A stretch of DNA of 64,000 bases from NCBI GenBank assembly GCA_965223985.1, contig OZ245030.1, positions 2,232,001 through 2,296,000 on the forward strand, given 5' to 3'. Below, in pieces: positions 7,375 through 17,146 of this stretch (position 1 is the first letter of the stretch; each line of letters opens with the position of its first letter). Position numbers and translations under genes: made by a program. The stretch is from JAPPKS01 sp963667895 (GTDB taxonomy: Bacteria > Poribacteria > WGA-4E > PCPOR2b). The notes below the pieces were generated by a model. The model ran no database searches. It was not told the DNA's origin and worked only from the letters and a program-made list of their open reading frames with translations.

Positions 7375-9936
7375 ATGAACAATTGTATAATTCTCGGACA
7401 GGGTAAGTCCGTATTTTCAGCAGGAATTGTAGTCGCTTTATCAGTATTACTGTGCCTACATCCAGTGACTGTGTCAAGCGCCGATCAAGCAATTCAGGAT
7501 GAACTGCACACGTTTTTTGAGGCGAAAATACGCCCTGTGTTGTTGAATTCCTGTTTCAGATGTCACGGCGGGGAGGAGGTCAACAACGGTCTGCGCGTAA
7601 ATTCGCGGGAGGCGTTGCTCGAAGGTGGTATTAACGGTCCGACAATTGTTCCTGGCCAGCCGGACGCAAGTTTGTTGATTGAGGCGATTCGGTACGATGA
7701 TGCGGCTTATGTTCAAATGCCACCTGATGAGAAACTCCCAAACCACGTTGTGGCGGACTTTGAGGACTGGGTAAGAAGAGGCGCCTTCTGGCCAGCGGAG
7801 TCGGCATGGCAAGCAGAAGTGGCTGAACCGAGCGCACCTCATTGGTCGTTTGTGCCGGTGAAACCGGTTGAACCGCCTGTCCCGTCTACTGCTTGGTCGA
7901 ATCACCCAATCGATCGATTCATCAGCGCGGGATGGCGCGCACATGAATTATCTCCTAATCCCTCGGCGGACAAGCGTACGCTTATCCGCCGCGTCTGTTT
8001 CGATCTCATCGGCTTGCCGCCTGCGCCCGAGGCGGTCTCAGCGTTTGTGAATGATACATCGCCCGATGCCTTTGGAAATCTTGTGGAGAATCTGTTAGCG
8101 TCACCTCGATATGGCGAACGCTGGGGGCGGCATTGGATGGATGTAGTGCGCTACGCTGACACCGCAGGTGACAACGCAGATTATCCAATACCGGAGATTC
8201 ATCACTACCGAGACTATATCATTGATGCGTTCAATGCCGACAAGCCGTACAACCAGTTTATCCAAGAGCAACTTGCCGGCGACATCCTCGCTAAGGAAGA
8301 GGCGCCAGAACGATTTGCCGAGCAGGTGATTGCCACGGGTTTCGTTGCCTTGTCCCGCCGGTACGGCACCGCTCCCTACGAATTGCGTCACCTCATAATT
8401 GAGGATACCATTGAGTCGATGGGGCGTGCGTTCATTGGATTGACACTCCGGTGCGCACGCTGCCACGACCACAAGTTCGATCCTGTTACTATGGAAGACT
8501 ACTATGCGCTCTATGGCATTTTCGCTAGCACACAGTATCCCTATACTGGCTCCGAAATATTTCGGTTCGGGAGCGAACGGCGTATGAATTTCGTGCCGTT
8601 ATTACCGCCGGAGCAAACTCAGCCAATAGTCGATTCACATCGAAAACAGCTTGCACAGATTCAGGTTGAGATAGATCAACTCGAACGTGAAAGTTTGCTG
8701 GCGAAAAAACGTGATGAATTGAATCTCCTTGTCGAAAGTGTTGGCAAAGAGATTGCTGCATTGATGGAGACGGGTAAGGATATAAAGGCCATCGAATCGC
8801 AGAACCAGATGCTCACAGAGCGCCGTGACAGAGTTAAAGGGCAAATTAACAAAAAGAAAGAAGAACTCAAACAACAACTCGCACGTTCGGACCTCCCTGG
8901 CGATTTACCTCAAGCCTATGCGGTTCAGGATGGTCCCCCTGTAGATGTCCCCATTCAACTTCGGGGGAATCCGCGCGAGTCGGGTCCGGTGGCGATGCGA
9001 AACACTCCCCGATTTCTTAGCGGTAACAGATCGCTTGACATTCCCAGTGGGCAGAGTGGTCGCTTACAGTTGGCGGAGTGGCTGACCGACCGAGCGAACC
9101 CCTTGACAGCGCGTGTCATGGTCAATCGTATCTGGCAATATCACTTTGGGAAGGGAATTGTATCAACGCCGTCCAATTTCGGACGTAGTGGTGCCATGCC
9201 AACGCACCCAAAACTGCTTGACAATCTAGCAGAGCGATTCGTCGAGAGCGACTGGTCGATTAAGGCGATGCACCGACTGATTATTTCATCGAAGACATAT
9301 CAGCTCGCGAGCGATTATAATGCCCAGAATGCCTCCAAAGACCCCGCCAATGCCTATTATTGGCGATTCGACCGCCGCCGACTGGAAGCGGAAGCGATTC
9401 GGGATGCGATGATGGTGACTAGCGGTATGTTGCGGTTCAACCGACCAGGAGGACATCCATTTCCACCCGTAAGCACGTGGAGATGGACGCAGCATTTCCC
9501 GTTCAAGAAGAAGACCTATTCATCTAACCATCGCAGCGTTTATCTGATGACGCAGCGACTTCAACGTCACCCGTTCCTCGGCCTATTTGATGGGCCAGAC
9601 ACGAACACGACAACGGGCAAGCGTATGCATTCTACAGTTCCGCAGCAATCGCTGTTTTTGAGGAATCATCCGTGGGTGCAGGAGCAGGCGGAGGCTTTTG
9701 CCAACCGATTAATTGAATCTTCCAAAGATTTTGCTCAGCGTGTCAACCGCGCACATCAGTTTGCTTATGGACGTGAGGCATACACTCACGAACAGCAGCG
9801 GGCAACGGAATATATAGCACAGGTGTCTCAAGAACTCAATGCGTACGGCATGTCGTCTGAACAACGCGAGCTGGAGACCTGGGCAAGCTACGCACGAGTC
9901 GTATTGACAGCCAACGAATTTCTTTACATTGACTAA
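7375..9936 (+). CDS. Secreted cytochrome c-domain protein with DUF1549 and DUF1553 (Planctomycete type)
   Basis: 853 aa. A signal peptide covers about residues 1-36 (hydrophobic AGIVVALSVLLCL). A Planctomycete cytochrome C-like domain (PSCyt1) follows with the haem-binding CFRCHG and the MPPDEKLP motif (about 45-145). DUF1549 (PSCyt2) spans about 180-390, with DLIGLPP, SPRYGERWGRHWMD and a second CXXCH (CARCHDHKFDP). A charged coiled-coil insert follows at about 420-500, then DUF1553 (PSD1) from about 560 to the end, with ANPLTARVMVNRIWQYHFG and RRRLEAEAIRDAM. These proteins are abundant in Planctomycetes and Poribacteria and are nearly always paired with a DUF1501 gene, as here. They are thought to act outside the cytoplasm in polymer breakdown or redox steps; the substrate is unknown. 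Confidence 0.92.
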   Translation: MNNCIILGQGKSVFSAGIVVALSVLLCLHPVTVSSADQAIQDELHTFFEAKIRPVLLNSCFRCHGGEEVNNGLRVNSREALLEGGINGPTIVPGQPDASLLIEAIRYDDAAYVQMPPDEKLPNHVVADFEDWVRRGAFWPAESAWQAEVAEPSAPHWSFVPVKPVEPPVPSTAWSNHPIDRFISAGWRAHELSPNPSADKRTLIRRVCFDLIGLPPAPEAVSAFVNDTSPDAFGNLVENLLASPRYGERWGRHWMDVVRYADTAGDNADYPIPEIHHYRDYIIDAFNADKPYNQFIQEQLAGDILAKEEAPERFAEQVIATGFVALSRRYGTAPYELRHLIIEDTIESMGRAFIGLTLRCARCHDHKFDPVTMEDYYALYGIFASTQYPYTGSEIFRFGSERRMNFVPLLPPEQTQPIVDSHRKQLAQIQVEIDQLERESLLAKKRDELNLLVESVGKEIAALMETGKDIKAIESQNQMLTERRDRVKGQINKKKEELKQQLARSDLPGDLPQAYAVQDGPPVDVPIQLRGNPRESGPVAMRNTPRFLSGNRSLDIPSGQSGRLQLAEWLTDRANPLTARVMVNRIWQYHFGKGIVSTPSNFGRSGAMPTHPKLLDNLAERFVESDWSIKAMHRLIISSKTYQLASDYNAQNASKDPANAYYWRFDRRRLEAEAIRDAMMVTSGMLRFNRPGGHPFPPVSTWRWTQHFPFKKKTYSSNHRSVYLMTQRLQRHPFLGLFDGPDTNTTTGKRMHSTVPQQSLFLRNHPWVQEQAEAFANRLIESSKDFAQRVNRAHQFAYGREAYTHEQQRATEYIAQVSQELNAYGMSSEQRELETWASYARVVLTANEFLYID

Positions 9937-9961
9937 TTTCAATCGACAAGCAGGTGAAGCC

Positions 9962-11341
9962 ATGAACGAAGAGCATCGAGTCAATCGGCGTCAATTTCTG
10001 AACTATGCACTCACCGGGTGCGCCACGACTATGCTTGGGCCTGTTACCAAACTGTGTCTCGCTGCAGAACTCCACAACGGACATCCACTGGCGCCCAAGG
10101 TGACCCATCATCCGGCGAAAGCCAAAAATCTGATTTTCGTCTTCCTAACCGGCGGATTCTCGCATGTCGACACTTTTGACTATAAACCGAAGTTACAGCA
10201 GGATCACGGCAAGAAGATTCCGGCGTGGGAAAATACTACACAGCCGGCAATGGGCTCACCTTTCAAATTCCAGGCATACGGCGAATCTGGGCTAATGATT
10301 AGCGAGTTGTTCCCTCACCTGGGAGGTGTAGCAGATGACCTGTGCGTCATAAAAAGCATGCACACGGATCTTGTTGAGCATTTTCAAGCGACGCTTGCCA
10401 TGCACACCGGATCCGCAACGGTTCCGATGCCAAGCATTGGCGCATGGTTGAGTTATGGGCTGGGCACAGAGAACCTGGAACTGCCGTCGTACATGGTTTT
10501 GTGCGAACGTATCCCATACTCGGGGTCGCAGGTGTGGGACAGCCATTTCTTGCCCCCGGTGCATCAGGGTGTACGTGTCATCCCGGGTGACGAACCGGTA
10601 GGCAATCTAAAATCCCCTGCGCGGTCGCTAAAGCTGGCAGAGCTTGAACGAATCATGCTGCACGATGCCAATGAACTTCACGCGCGGCGGCGCCCCGGCG
10701 ATTTGGAACTGCTTGCCCGAATGAACGCTGACAACACCGCTAGAGGAATGATGCGTGTCGCACCTCAGATGTTTGACGTATCGAAGGAGAGCGATGCGAC
10801 GCTGAACCTGTACGGACTAAAACGTGACGATAACAAATCGTTCGCTTGGCAGTGCTTGGTTGCTCGACGACTGGTTGAGCACGGGGTACGGGTGGTAGAA
10901 CTCATCGACACTGGCGCAAACGACAACTGGGATGCTCACGGCAATATGGAGGAACATCGTCCAAAAGCTCGGCGGGCAGATTTGCCGCTCTCAGCACTGA
11001 TTAAGGATTTGAAGCAACGCGGTATGTTTGATGAGACGCTCATCGCTATCTGTACCGAGTTTGGTCGCACCCCATTTTCGGACGGCGCTGGGCGCAACCA
11101 TCATGGCACGGCGTTTTCCTGTTTGCTCGCGGGCGCCGGTATTAAGGGCGGAGTGACATATGGTGAAACAGATGAATATGGCTTAGGAATCGTCTCGCAG
11201 CCGTGCCACGTCCATGACTACCATGCTACCATCTTGCACCTGATGGGCATTGACCACACGAAACTCACCTACCGTTATGGTGGCCGTGACTTCCGGCTAA
11301 CCGATGTGCACGGCAAGATTATCCCAGAGGTTCTTGCATAA
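9962..11341 (+). CDS. DUF1501 protein with Tat signal (sulfatase-like fold)
   Basis: 459 aa. The ATG at 9962 is preceded by AGGTGA at 9952-9957; an upstream TTG in frame at 9929 overlaps the previous gene and is not needed. The N-terminus carries a twin-arginine signal (NRRQFLNYALTG), so the folded protein is exported. DUF1501 features include LIFVFLTGGFSHVDTFDYKP, GVRVVELIDTG, DNWDAHGN, and the LIAICTEFGRTPF with GRNHHGTAFSCLLAG pair typical of the family, whose fold is related to alkaline phosphatase and sulfatases. It starts 25 bases after the DUF1549/DUF1553 gene and forms a two-gene operon with it. The enzymatic activity is not established. Confidence 0.92.
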   Translation: MNEEHRVNRRQFLNYALTGCATTMLGPVTKLCLAAELHNGHPLAPKVTHHPAKAKNLIFVFLTGGFSHVDTFDYKPKLQQDHGKKIPAWENTTQPAMGSPFKFQAYGESGLMISELFPHLGGVADDLCVIKSMHTDLVEHFQATLAMHTGSATVPMPSIGAWLSYGLGTENLELPSYMVLCERIPYSGSQVWDSHFLPPVHQGVRVIPGDEPVGNLKSPARSLKLAELERIMLHDANELHARRRPGDLELLARMNADNTARGMMRVAPQMFDVSKESDATLNLYGLKRDDNKSFAWQCLVARRLVEHGVRVVELIDTGANDNWDAHGNMEEHRPKARRADLPLSALIKDLKQRGMFDETLIAICTEFGRTPFSDGAGRNHHGTAFSCLLAGAGIKGGVTYGETDEYGLGIVSQPCHVHDYHATILHLMGIDHTKLTYRYGGRDFRLTDVHGKIIPEVLA

Positions 11342-11522
11342 TTCTCGGTCTGTCTCCCTCGTGCATCGCAGGACTGTCTTTATGCCCATCCACGGGTTGC
11401 TCGTTTCATATCGAACCTTGCAGCGATTGATGATAGAAGCCCTTTTCGTCAGTATTTACCAAGCGAAGGCAACCCTCAAACTAGCATACCTACCAATTCA
11501 CCAATAACACGAGGAGTTTCAC

Positions 11523-13988
11523 ATGAAAAAAAAGCGACCCCCCTTGCTTTGCGGAATCCTTGGAGTTACTTTAATTTGGGCAGTAACTCTCATCACGAGC
11601 GCCGTGCGTGCAGATGATAACATTGTAAGGAGAAAAATGATGAATAATTATCAGAAGCTTTTTCCGACAAATCTTCCTGAACGTGAGTGGTTAAGGTTCG
11701 AGGCGGAAGGTTTTACAGCGCCGGTTAACGGGATGATTTTTACCACAAAGCGGACTCGTAGCTCGAGCGGGATTGAAATGGGCCCTCCTATCAATGGTAT
11801 GCCGCTAGGGGTAATTGACACCGGATGCATAGACCTCGAGGTTGATGGAACGTTCGGCCTGTGCACACTTTTCAATTCTCATGTCCCTCGGCGACTCATC
11901 AACCGCCCCTTCCTAGGTATCAGCGTTGAAGGACAGCCACGGTTGCTAACGAAGGCACACTCTGCCCAAGACTGGATATGTTACTGGGAATCGGACACCC
12001 CGAAGCTACGGAGCCTGCCACGCGATCCGCTGCGTGAAATCTATTACTGGGGGCATTATCCGGTGGTCGACGTAGAATACGACCTCCAAGACACGCCAGT
12101 CAGCGTTGGGTTAAGAGCCTGGGCACCCTTTATACCGGGAGACATCAATATATCCCTCCTTCCCGGTGCGGTCTTCGAGGTACACCTGCGCAACGTGAAA
12201 GATACTCCGCAGCGCGGTACCGTCGCCTTCAGCTTCCCCGGTCCCTCCGATGAGGAATCGGAAGACGCGACAATATTTTCTCGTAAATCGGTAGATGGCA
12301 TCTTCTCAGGCATCTCAGTGACCAATAGCCGTGACATCGGATATGCGCTGGGAGTTGTAGGAGACGAGAAAATCCGTTCTGGTGGGGAACTTGGAATCAA
12401 CGGAGAAGCCTGGGCTAACATTGAAAACAAGCTGCCTGAAGCCAAGGAATATAGGTCGGGTTCATCCCTAGCGGTCGACTTTTCCCTAGCCCCTCGTGAA
12501 ACTAAGATTGTCCGGTTTGTCCTCGGTTGGTATAGTCCACGTTGGAAAGGCGGGGGAACGCCCACGGCAGGTGGAAATACCTACACGCATATGTACACCA
12601 CAAGATACCGCAGTGCGTTAGAGGCGGCGAAGTGCTTGGCTGAAAATCATGAATCGTTATTGAAACGGATACTGGCTTGGCAGCAAGTCATCTATACAGA
12701 CGAGAAGCTGCCTAGTTGGCTGCAAGATTCGCTGCTGAATGGCCTAAACCTCATCACTGAGAATAGCATGTGGGCAGTGGCAGAACCTCCGATTGGAGAG
12801 TGGTGCCGGAAGGAAGATGGTATTTTCGGCATGAATGAATCTCCCAAATATTGTCCTCAGATTGAATGCCTGCCCCCAACCTTCGAGGGGAACATCCCAA
12901 TCGTCTACTTCTTCCCCGAACTGGCGTTGTCTACGCTTCGCGCATTTAAGGCGTATCAGAGCCCGGAGGGTGCGACTGCCTTTATGTTCAGCGGGTTTAG
13001 TTACCATTCGCCCCCCTGCGGCATGGTGAGTCCGACGACTGGCTGGCAGACCGCTACCAATGGACCCCAATATGTGGATATTGTGAATCGGTATTGGAAT
13101 TGCACCGGCGATGATGAGATGCTCAAAGAGTTCTATGAATCCGTCAAGCAGACCACAATCTACACCATGAATTTGAGACCAGACCTTGGCCCCGATGGCA
13201 TAATTAGCGTTGCTCACGAACAGAACGCATCTGTGCTAGGTTTCGCACCGGGTTTCGGGACCGACTGGATTGAGATGTGCGAGTTCCACGGTATGACGGC
13301 TCATGTGGCAGGCATCCACTTAGCACAGCTGAAGATGGCGGAACGGATGGCTGAGGAGATGGGTGATGAAGAGTTCGCTGACCAATGTAGAGATTGGTTT
13401 GCTCAGGGAAGTAACTCGTTGGAGAACAAACTGTGGACCGGAAATTATTACTTGAACTATTACGAGCCCACAACCGGCAAGAAGTCCGACTTAATCCTTG
13501 CCTACCAGCTAGATGGCGAGTGGATGGCGAGATCTGAAGGGTTAGACGGCGTCTTCCGAAACGATAGAGTGAAGACCACTTTGGAAACCATAAAGCAGAC
13601 AAATGTCGCCCTTACGGATTTCGGCGCGCTCAACTACGCTAACCCCGACGGGACGCCGGTGCAAAATATCGGTTTCGGGACCTATACTGTACTCACGTGC
13701 TACCTTCCGTTCCTCGCCATGATGTATATGTATGAAGGAGAGCCCGATTTCGGATTGGAGCTAGTTCGCCGTGACTACGACACCATCATTAAACAAGGCT
13801 TCATCTGGAGTGCTGCTGGCGGAACTCGAGGTGATAAAAATACTGGCGAAGTTTTCGGCGATTATGGTTCCCATTTGAACTTGATACTCTGGGGCTTGCC
13901 AGCCGCGCTGAATGGGGAAGACCTTAGCGGTCCAGCCAAACCCGGTGGATTGGCGGACCGTATACTCCAAGCCGCCCGTGGCGGATAA
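11523..13988 (+). CDS. Secreted GH116-like (GBA2/DUF608-type) glycoside hydrolase
   Basis: 821 aa with a signal peptide at 1-30 and a GAGGAG ribosome-binding site. The N-terminal half has the GH116 beta-sandwich signature GMPLGVIDTGCIDLEVDG and FNS (about 97-120). The C-terminal half is an (alpha/alpha)6 barrel starting near LPSWLQDSLLNGL and containing FGTDWIEMCEFHGMTAHVAG, ENKLWTGNYYLNYY and YQLDGEWMA. GH116 enzymes are retaining beta-glucosidases, beta-xylosidases or glucosylceramidases. By eye, the Glu of PQIEC aligns with the nucleophile and the Asp of GTDW with the acid/base of GBA2, but the surrounding residues differ. I infer a divergent GH116-like enzyme acting on an extracellular glycoside. 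It lies 180 bases downstream of the DUF1501 gene. Confidence 0.75.
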   Translation: MKKKRPPLLCGILGVTLIWAVTLITSAVRADDNIVRRKMMNNYQKLFPTNLPEREWLRFEAEGFTAPVNGMIFTTKRTRSSSGIEMGPPINGMPLGVIDTGCIDLEVDGTFGLCTLFNSHVPRRLINRPFLGISVEGQPRLLTKAHSAQDWICYWESDTPKLRSLPRDPLREIYYWGHYPVVDVEYDLQDTPVSVGLRAWAPFIPGDINISLLPGAVFEVHLRNVKDTPQRGTVAFSFPGPSDEESEDATIFSRKSVDGIFSGISVTNSRDIGYALGVVGDEKIRSGGELGINGEAWANIENKLPEAKEYRSGSSLAVDFSLAPRETKIVRFVLGWYSPRWKGGGTPTAGGNTYTHMYTTRYRSALEAAKCLAENHESLLKRILAWQQVIYTDEKLPSWLQDSLLNGLNLITENSMWAVAEPPIGEWCRKEDGIFGMNESPKYCPQIECLPPTFEGNIPIVYFFPELALSTLRAFKAYQSPEGATAFMFSGFSYHSPPCGMVSPTTGWQTATNGPQYVDIVNRYWNCTGDDEMLKEFYESVKQTTIYTMNLRPDLGPDGIISVAHEQNASVLGFAPGFGTDWIEMCEFHGMTAHVAGIHLAQLKMAERMAEEMGDEEFADQCRDWFAQGSNSLENKLWTGNYYLNYYEPTTGKKSDLILAYQLDGEWMARSEGLDGVFRNDRVKTTLETIKQTNVALTDFGALNYANPDGTPVQNIGFGTYTVLTCYLPFLAMMYMYEGEPDFGLELVRRDYDTIIKQGFIWSAAGGTRGDKNTGEVFGDYGSHLNLILWGLPAALNGEDLSGPAKPGGLADRILQAARGG

Positions 13989-14261
13989 TAGTTCGGTTGA
14001 ACGATAAGATCTTGTTGCACTGGTGACGGATTTACCATCGCTGCGTTTGGCTATGCATATGGCTGCTGCTATGTAGCCGGCATTTGCTCTTGCGGGAGGG
14101 TGCCTGTTGTGGTAGAATACTGGGTATACATAAAGAATGCCGGATCCTCTACTTCGGCTCAATATCTAAGTCACCTGTATAAACTATAGGTTGGCATTTC
14201 TCAAGACTCATGATTCCATTAAATTGACTGAACAATTAGGAAAAAAAGAGGGCCATTTACG

Positions 14262-15077
14262 ATGAAACCGACATACGACTGCGAACCCACAATGACGGAC
14301 ACGCAAGTTCTGGATTTCTGCAGAAAAGGGTTTCTGATGTTGGAAGCTGTCGTTCCTGATGAGGTTAACAAAAAATCGTGCGATTACTGCGAACTCTATG
14401 CTTCAGGCGGCCCCTTCAAGGAGGACTCCGCTCGCCTGCCTGACGAGATCTTTGAACTAGATTGGTTCGCCGACAATGTAATTCTCAATTCGGGAGCAAT
14501 TGGTGTCGTCCGATCGTTATTGGGCAAAAATTTTCAACTGCCGACTTTCATGGCAAACCATAGTGTGGTGTGCCCAGGAGGGACGGGCGAGTGGCACCGA
14601 GATGCCGGCTCGCTTTACGGTCCCAAGATAGATTCCTTGAAGGTGTTCTATTATCCGCAGGATACCCCTTTGGAAATGGGTCCAACCGATTTATTGCCCG
14701 GTTCACACTTCCTCTTTGCGGGGGGATATATGGGTCATTATACTGGAATCCGGGAGACCATTCCAACAACAGCACCAGCGGGTTCTATCATCGTCTGCTT
14801 CTATAATATTTGGCACCGAAAGGGAGTGGCTACCGCAGCGGGCACTCGTAATCTGCTGAAATACCACTATGTCCGAAACGTACCGCCGGAGCGTGATTGG
14901 ATCATCGAGTCGGATTTCAACGTTGAACAGATATATAACATGCGGTCGGGTCACTACTTCTACGCTCGGGAAGGGCACAGAGCGTTTAATGACGCCGCTG
15001 AGATTTTCTTCTGGTTATGCGGCGAACATGCCGACTTTCGTGGCACCGACAGCAGTCTGCCCGTTTATTTGGCGTAA
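14262..15077 (+). CDS. Phytanoyl-CoA dioxygenase (PhyH) family protein 1
   Basis: 271 aa. PhyH enzymes are non-haem Fe(II)/2-oxoglutarate oxygenases that hydroxylate small molecules. The metal triad is intact: H112 and D114 in EWHRDAG and distal H185 in NIWHRKG, with R196 placed to bind 2-oxoglutarate. The family motif LPGSHF is at 145-150. The N-terminus (TDTQVLDFCRKGFLMLEAVVPDE) is almost the same as in the PhyH genes at 17502 and 21914, so the three are recent paralogues. AGAGGG precedes the ATG at a suitable distance. Substrate unknown; the neighbours suggest catabolism of an organic acid or modified sugar, which is inference. Confidence 0.93.
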   Translation: MKPTYDCEPTMTDTQVLDFCRKGFLMLEAVVPDEVNKKSCDYCELYASGGPFKEDSARLPDEIFELDWFADNVILNSGAIGVVRSLLGKNFQLPTFMANHSVVCPGGTGEWHRDAGSLYGPKIDSLKVFYYPQDTPLEMGPTDLLPGSHFLFAGGYMGHYTGIRETIPTTAPAGSIIVCFYNIWHRKGVATAAGTRNLLKYHYVRNVPPERDWIIESDFNVEQIYNMRSGHYFYAREGHRAFNDAAEIFFWLCGEHADFRGTDSSLPVYLA

Positions 15078-15297
15078 CAGTTGTGTTGAAGGACAGAGAT
15101 AGCTCACAAGTACGTCACTAGACAATCCGGGAATCCCTTATAGGGGGCGAGCCGCTCGTTTACCTGCACTAGGAGAAGGTAAGCATTGCGAAGTGTCGGG
15201 ACGAGATTCCGCCTGCCTGTGTGTGGGTGTATCCTGACAGGCACATCGGAAAAGCCTAATTTAGCGAAATCTAGAAGGTAGTTGAGGAGGATTATAC

Positions 15298-16041
15298 ATG
15301 TCTGTACAACTCGAATTTGTTGGTCACGCGTGTTTCCGCCTTTGGGAGAATGGTAAGCCAACAATCGTAACGGATCCATACTCCCATCACGATACGAAAT
15401 TGGAAGATGACGGTTCGCGTCTCGACGCAGACACCGTCATCGTAAGTTCCCTCACGGACGAATCCCACAACAACGTTTCGCTCGTTCGGGGCAATCCTCG
15501 CGTCATCAACGCGTTGGACGTGGCGACGGGGGCGGATTCGGCAACAATCAATGGCGAACCGTTACTAGCAATCGCGACAGCCGAGGCTGCAGACCATGAC
15601 CTGCATGATCCGATGGACAACGCGATGTACGCCTTCAATGCCGGTGGATTATGGTTCGCACACCTCGGCGATCTCGGCTACGGACTTAGTAACGAAGAGT
15701 TAGCGCCGTGGGAGGACAAGTGCGATGTGCTGATACCGATTGTCGGTGAGAGGAACACAGTCAAGCTCGACGACCTCGACGAAATGATTGAGTTTCTAAA
15801 GCCGACGTGGATCGTGCCGATGCACTTCGCATTGCCGCCGCTCGGAGGTGCCAATGCAGGTGGAATGAAGCCCGTCGATGTATTCATCAATCGCCACCCC
15901 CGTGCTACAGTTTACATCGCTCGGCACCACACAGTGACCCTTCCGATGGCGAAGTCTGCGGTGGGGCGGTCGACCATCATCGTGCTGGAACCTTCAGGTT
16001 ACAAGCCCACGGGCGGATTTCTGGAGTTCCGGGCATCCTGA
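15298..16041 (+). CDS. Metallo-beta-lactamase-fold (UlaG-like) protein with degraded metal motif
   Basis: 247 aa with a strong GAGGAGG ribosome-binding site. The fold is recognisable from LEFVGHACFRL (5-15), TDPYSHH (25-31), AHLGDLG (121-127) and IVPMHF (172-177), as in the UlaG/COG2220 branch. The hallmark HxHxDH motif, however, is replaced by LTDESH at 52-57: by position only the last His (H57) remains, with Leu, Asp and Ser replacing the two His and the Asp. H122, D125 and H176 of the other motifs are kept. Either it binds metal in a different way or it is a non-catalytic member. It lies between PhyH and aldo/keto reductase genes on the same strand. Confidence 0.8.
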   Translation: MSVQLEFVGHACFRLWENGKPTIVTDPYSHHDTKLEDDGSRLDADTVIVSSLTDESHNNVSLVRGNPRVINALDVATGADSATINGEPLLAIATAEAADHDLHDPMDNAMYAFNAGGLWFAHLGDLGYGLSNEELAPWEDKCDVLIPIVGERNTVKLDDLDEMIEFLKPTWIVPMHFALPPLGGANAGGMKPVDVFINRHPRATVYIARHHTVTLPMAKSAVGRSTIIVLEPSGYKPTGGFLEFRAS

Positions 16042-16138
16042 TGTGCCGTTCGAATTCGTTTAAAGGGCAAACCCTTCGACAAGATCAGAGGTTTCCCGTT
16101 GAACGTCACATTCATCGGAACCAAGATGGACGTGTTTT

Positions 16139-17146
16139 ATGGAATACAGACAACTCACGAGAGATGGAACGCAGGTGTCGGTTATTGGGCTCGGCACATG
16201 GCCGTTCGGCGGTGGTATGGGCGCCATGGACGATCAGACAGCGATTGCCATTACCCGAGCCGCTATTGATAATGGCATCAACCTGATCGACACGGCTCAA
16301 GTATATGGCGAGAGCGAGGAACGGCTCGGCAAAGCGCTGAAGGACGGCTATCGGGATCGATGTTTCCTCGCAACCAAAGTGTGGCGAGAACAGGACAACG
16401 ACTACTCACCAGCGGCAATCTACGCCGCCATGGACGACAGTCTGCGCAAACTGGATGTAGACTATGTGGACCTCTATCAGATCCACCACCCCGATCCGTC
16501 CTATCCGCTCGATCAGACGATGGAAGCCCTCGACCGGCTTCGAGAACAGGGCAAGACACGATATATTGGCGTCTCTAACTTCTGGGTCGAACATATGGAG
16601 GAAGCCCTAAAGACAACTCGCCTCCACACTAACCAGCCGCGCTACAACATGCTCGACCGTCGTATAGAAGCCGAGGTGCTTCCCTTTTGCGAACGTAACG
16701 GGATTGGAATCATGGCTCACAGTCCGTTAGCTAAAGGATTGCTAACTGGTCGCTACCGTGTCGGTCATAAGTTCCCGGAGGACGACGAGCGATCGCGCCT
16801 GTCACGCTTCCGTGGCGAGCCGTTTGCCCATTACGTCAAGGTTGCCGACCAGCTTAAACAGATAGCGGCGCATAAAAGTCTCTCCCTCATTCAGCTAGCT
16901 ATTGGGTGGCTCCTGCGGCTGTCGTCGGTGAGTTGTGTACTGGTCGGTGCAAAACGCCCCGATCAGATCCACGAGCATCTCGGCGCGGCAGGAGTCACGT
17001 TCAGCGATGACGAACTTGCCCGAATCGAATCGATTCTTCAAGACACCCCCGCAACGCTGTATGATGATTATGGACGGAACTACCTTAGCGACAGTAGAGG
17101 ATTTATGATTGCTGGCAAAGGGAGGGACGATGGACGAATACAGTAA
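16139..17146 (+). CDS. Aldo/keto reductase
   Basis: 335 aa TIM-barrel oxidoreductase that reduces aldehydes or ketones with NADPH, or works in reverse. The full tetrad is visible: D51 and Y56 in LIDTAQVYG, K80 in FLATKVW, and H116 or H117 in YQIHHPD. The GLGTWPFGGG start and the C-terminal cofactor-binding stretch VLVGAKRPDQIHEHLGA (about 274-290) are typical. No clear ribosome-binding site precedes the ATG. The following small gene overlaps its end by 17 bases, so the two are probably co-transcribed. Substrate not predictable; it sits in the PhyH cluster. Confidence 0.93.
   Translation: MEYRQLTRDGTQVSVIGLGTWPFGGGMGAMDDQTAIAITRAAIDNGINLIDTAQVYGESEERLGKALKDGYRDRCFLATKVWREQDNDYSPAAIYAAMDDSLRKLDVDYVDLYQIHHPDPSYPLDQTMEALDRLREQGKTRYIGVSNFWVEHMEEALKTTRLHTNQPRYNMLDRRIEAEVLPFCERNGIGIMAHSPLAKGLLTGRYRVGHKFPEDDERSRLSRFRGEPFAHYVKVADQLKQIAAHKSLSLIQLAIGWLLRLSSVSCVLVGAKRPDQIHEHLGAAGVTFSDDELARIESILQDTPATLYDDYGRNYLSDSRGFMIAGKGRDDGRIQ

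Noticed and set aside
11304..11507. 67-codon frame between DUF1501 and the GH116-like gene
   Set aside because: Overlaps the DUF1501 end in another frame, with no ribosome-binding site or recognisable protein pattern.
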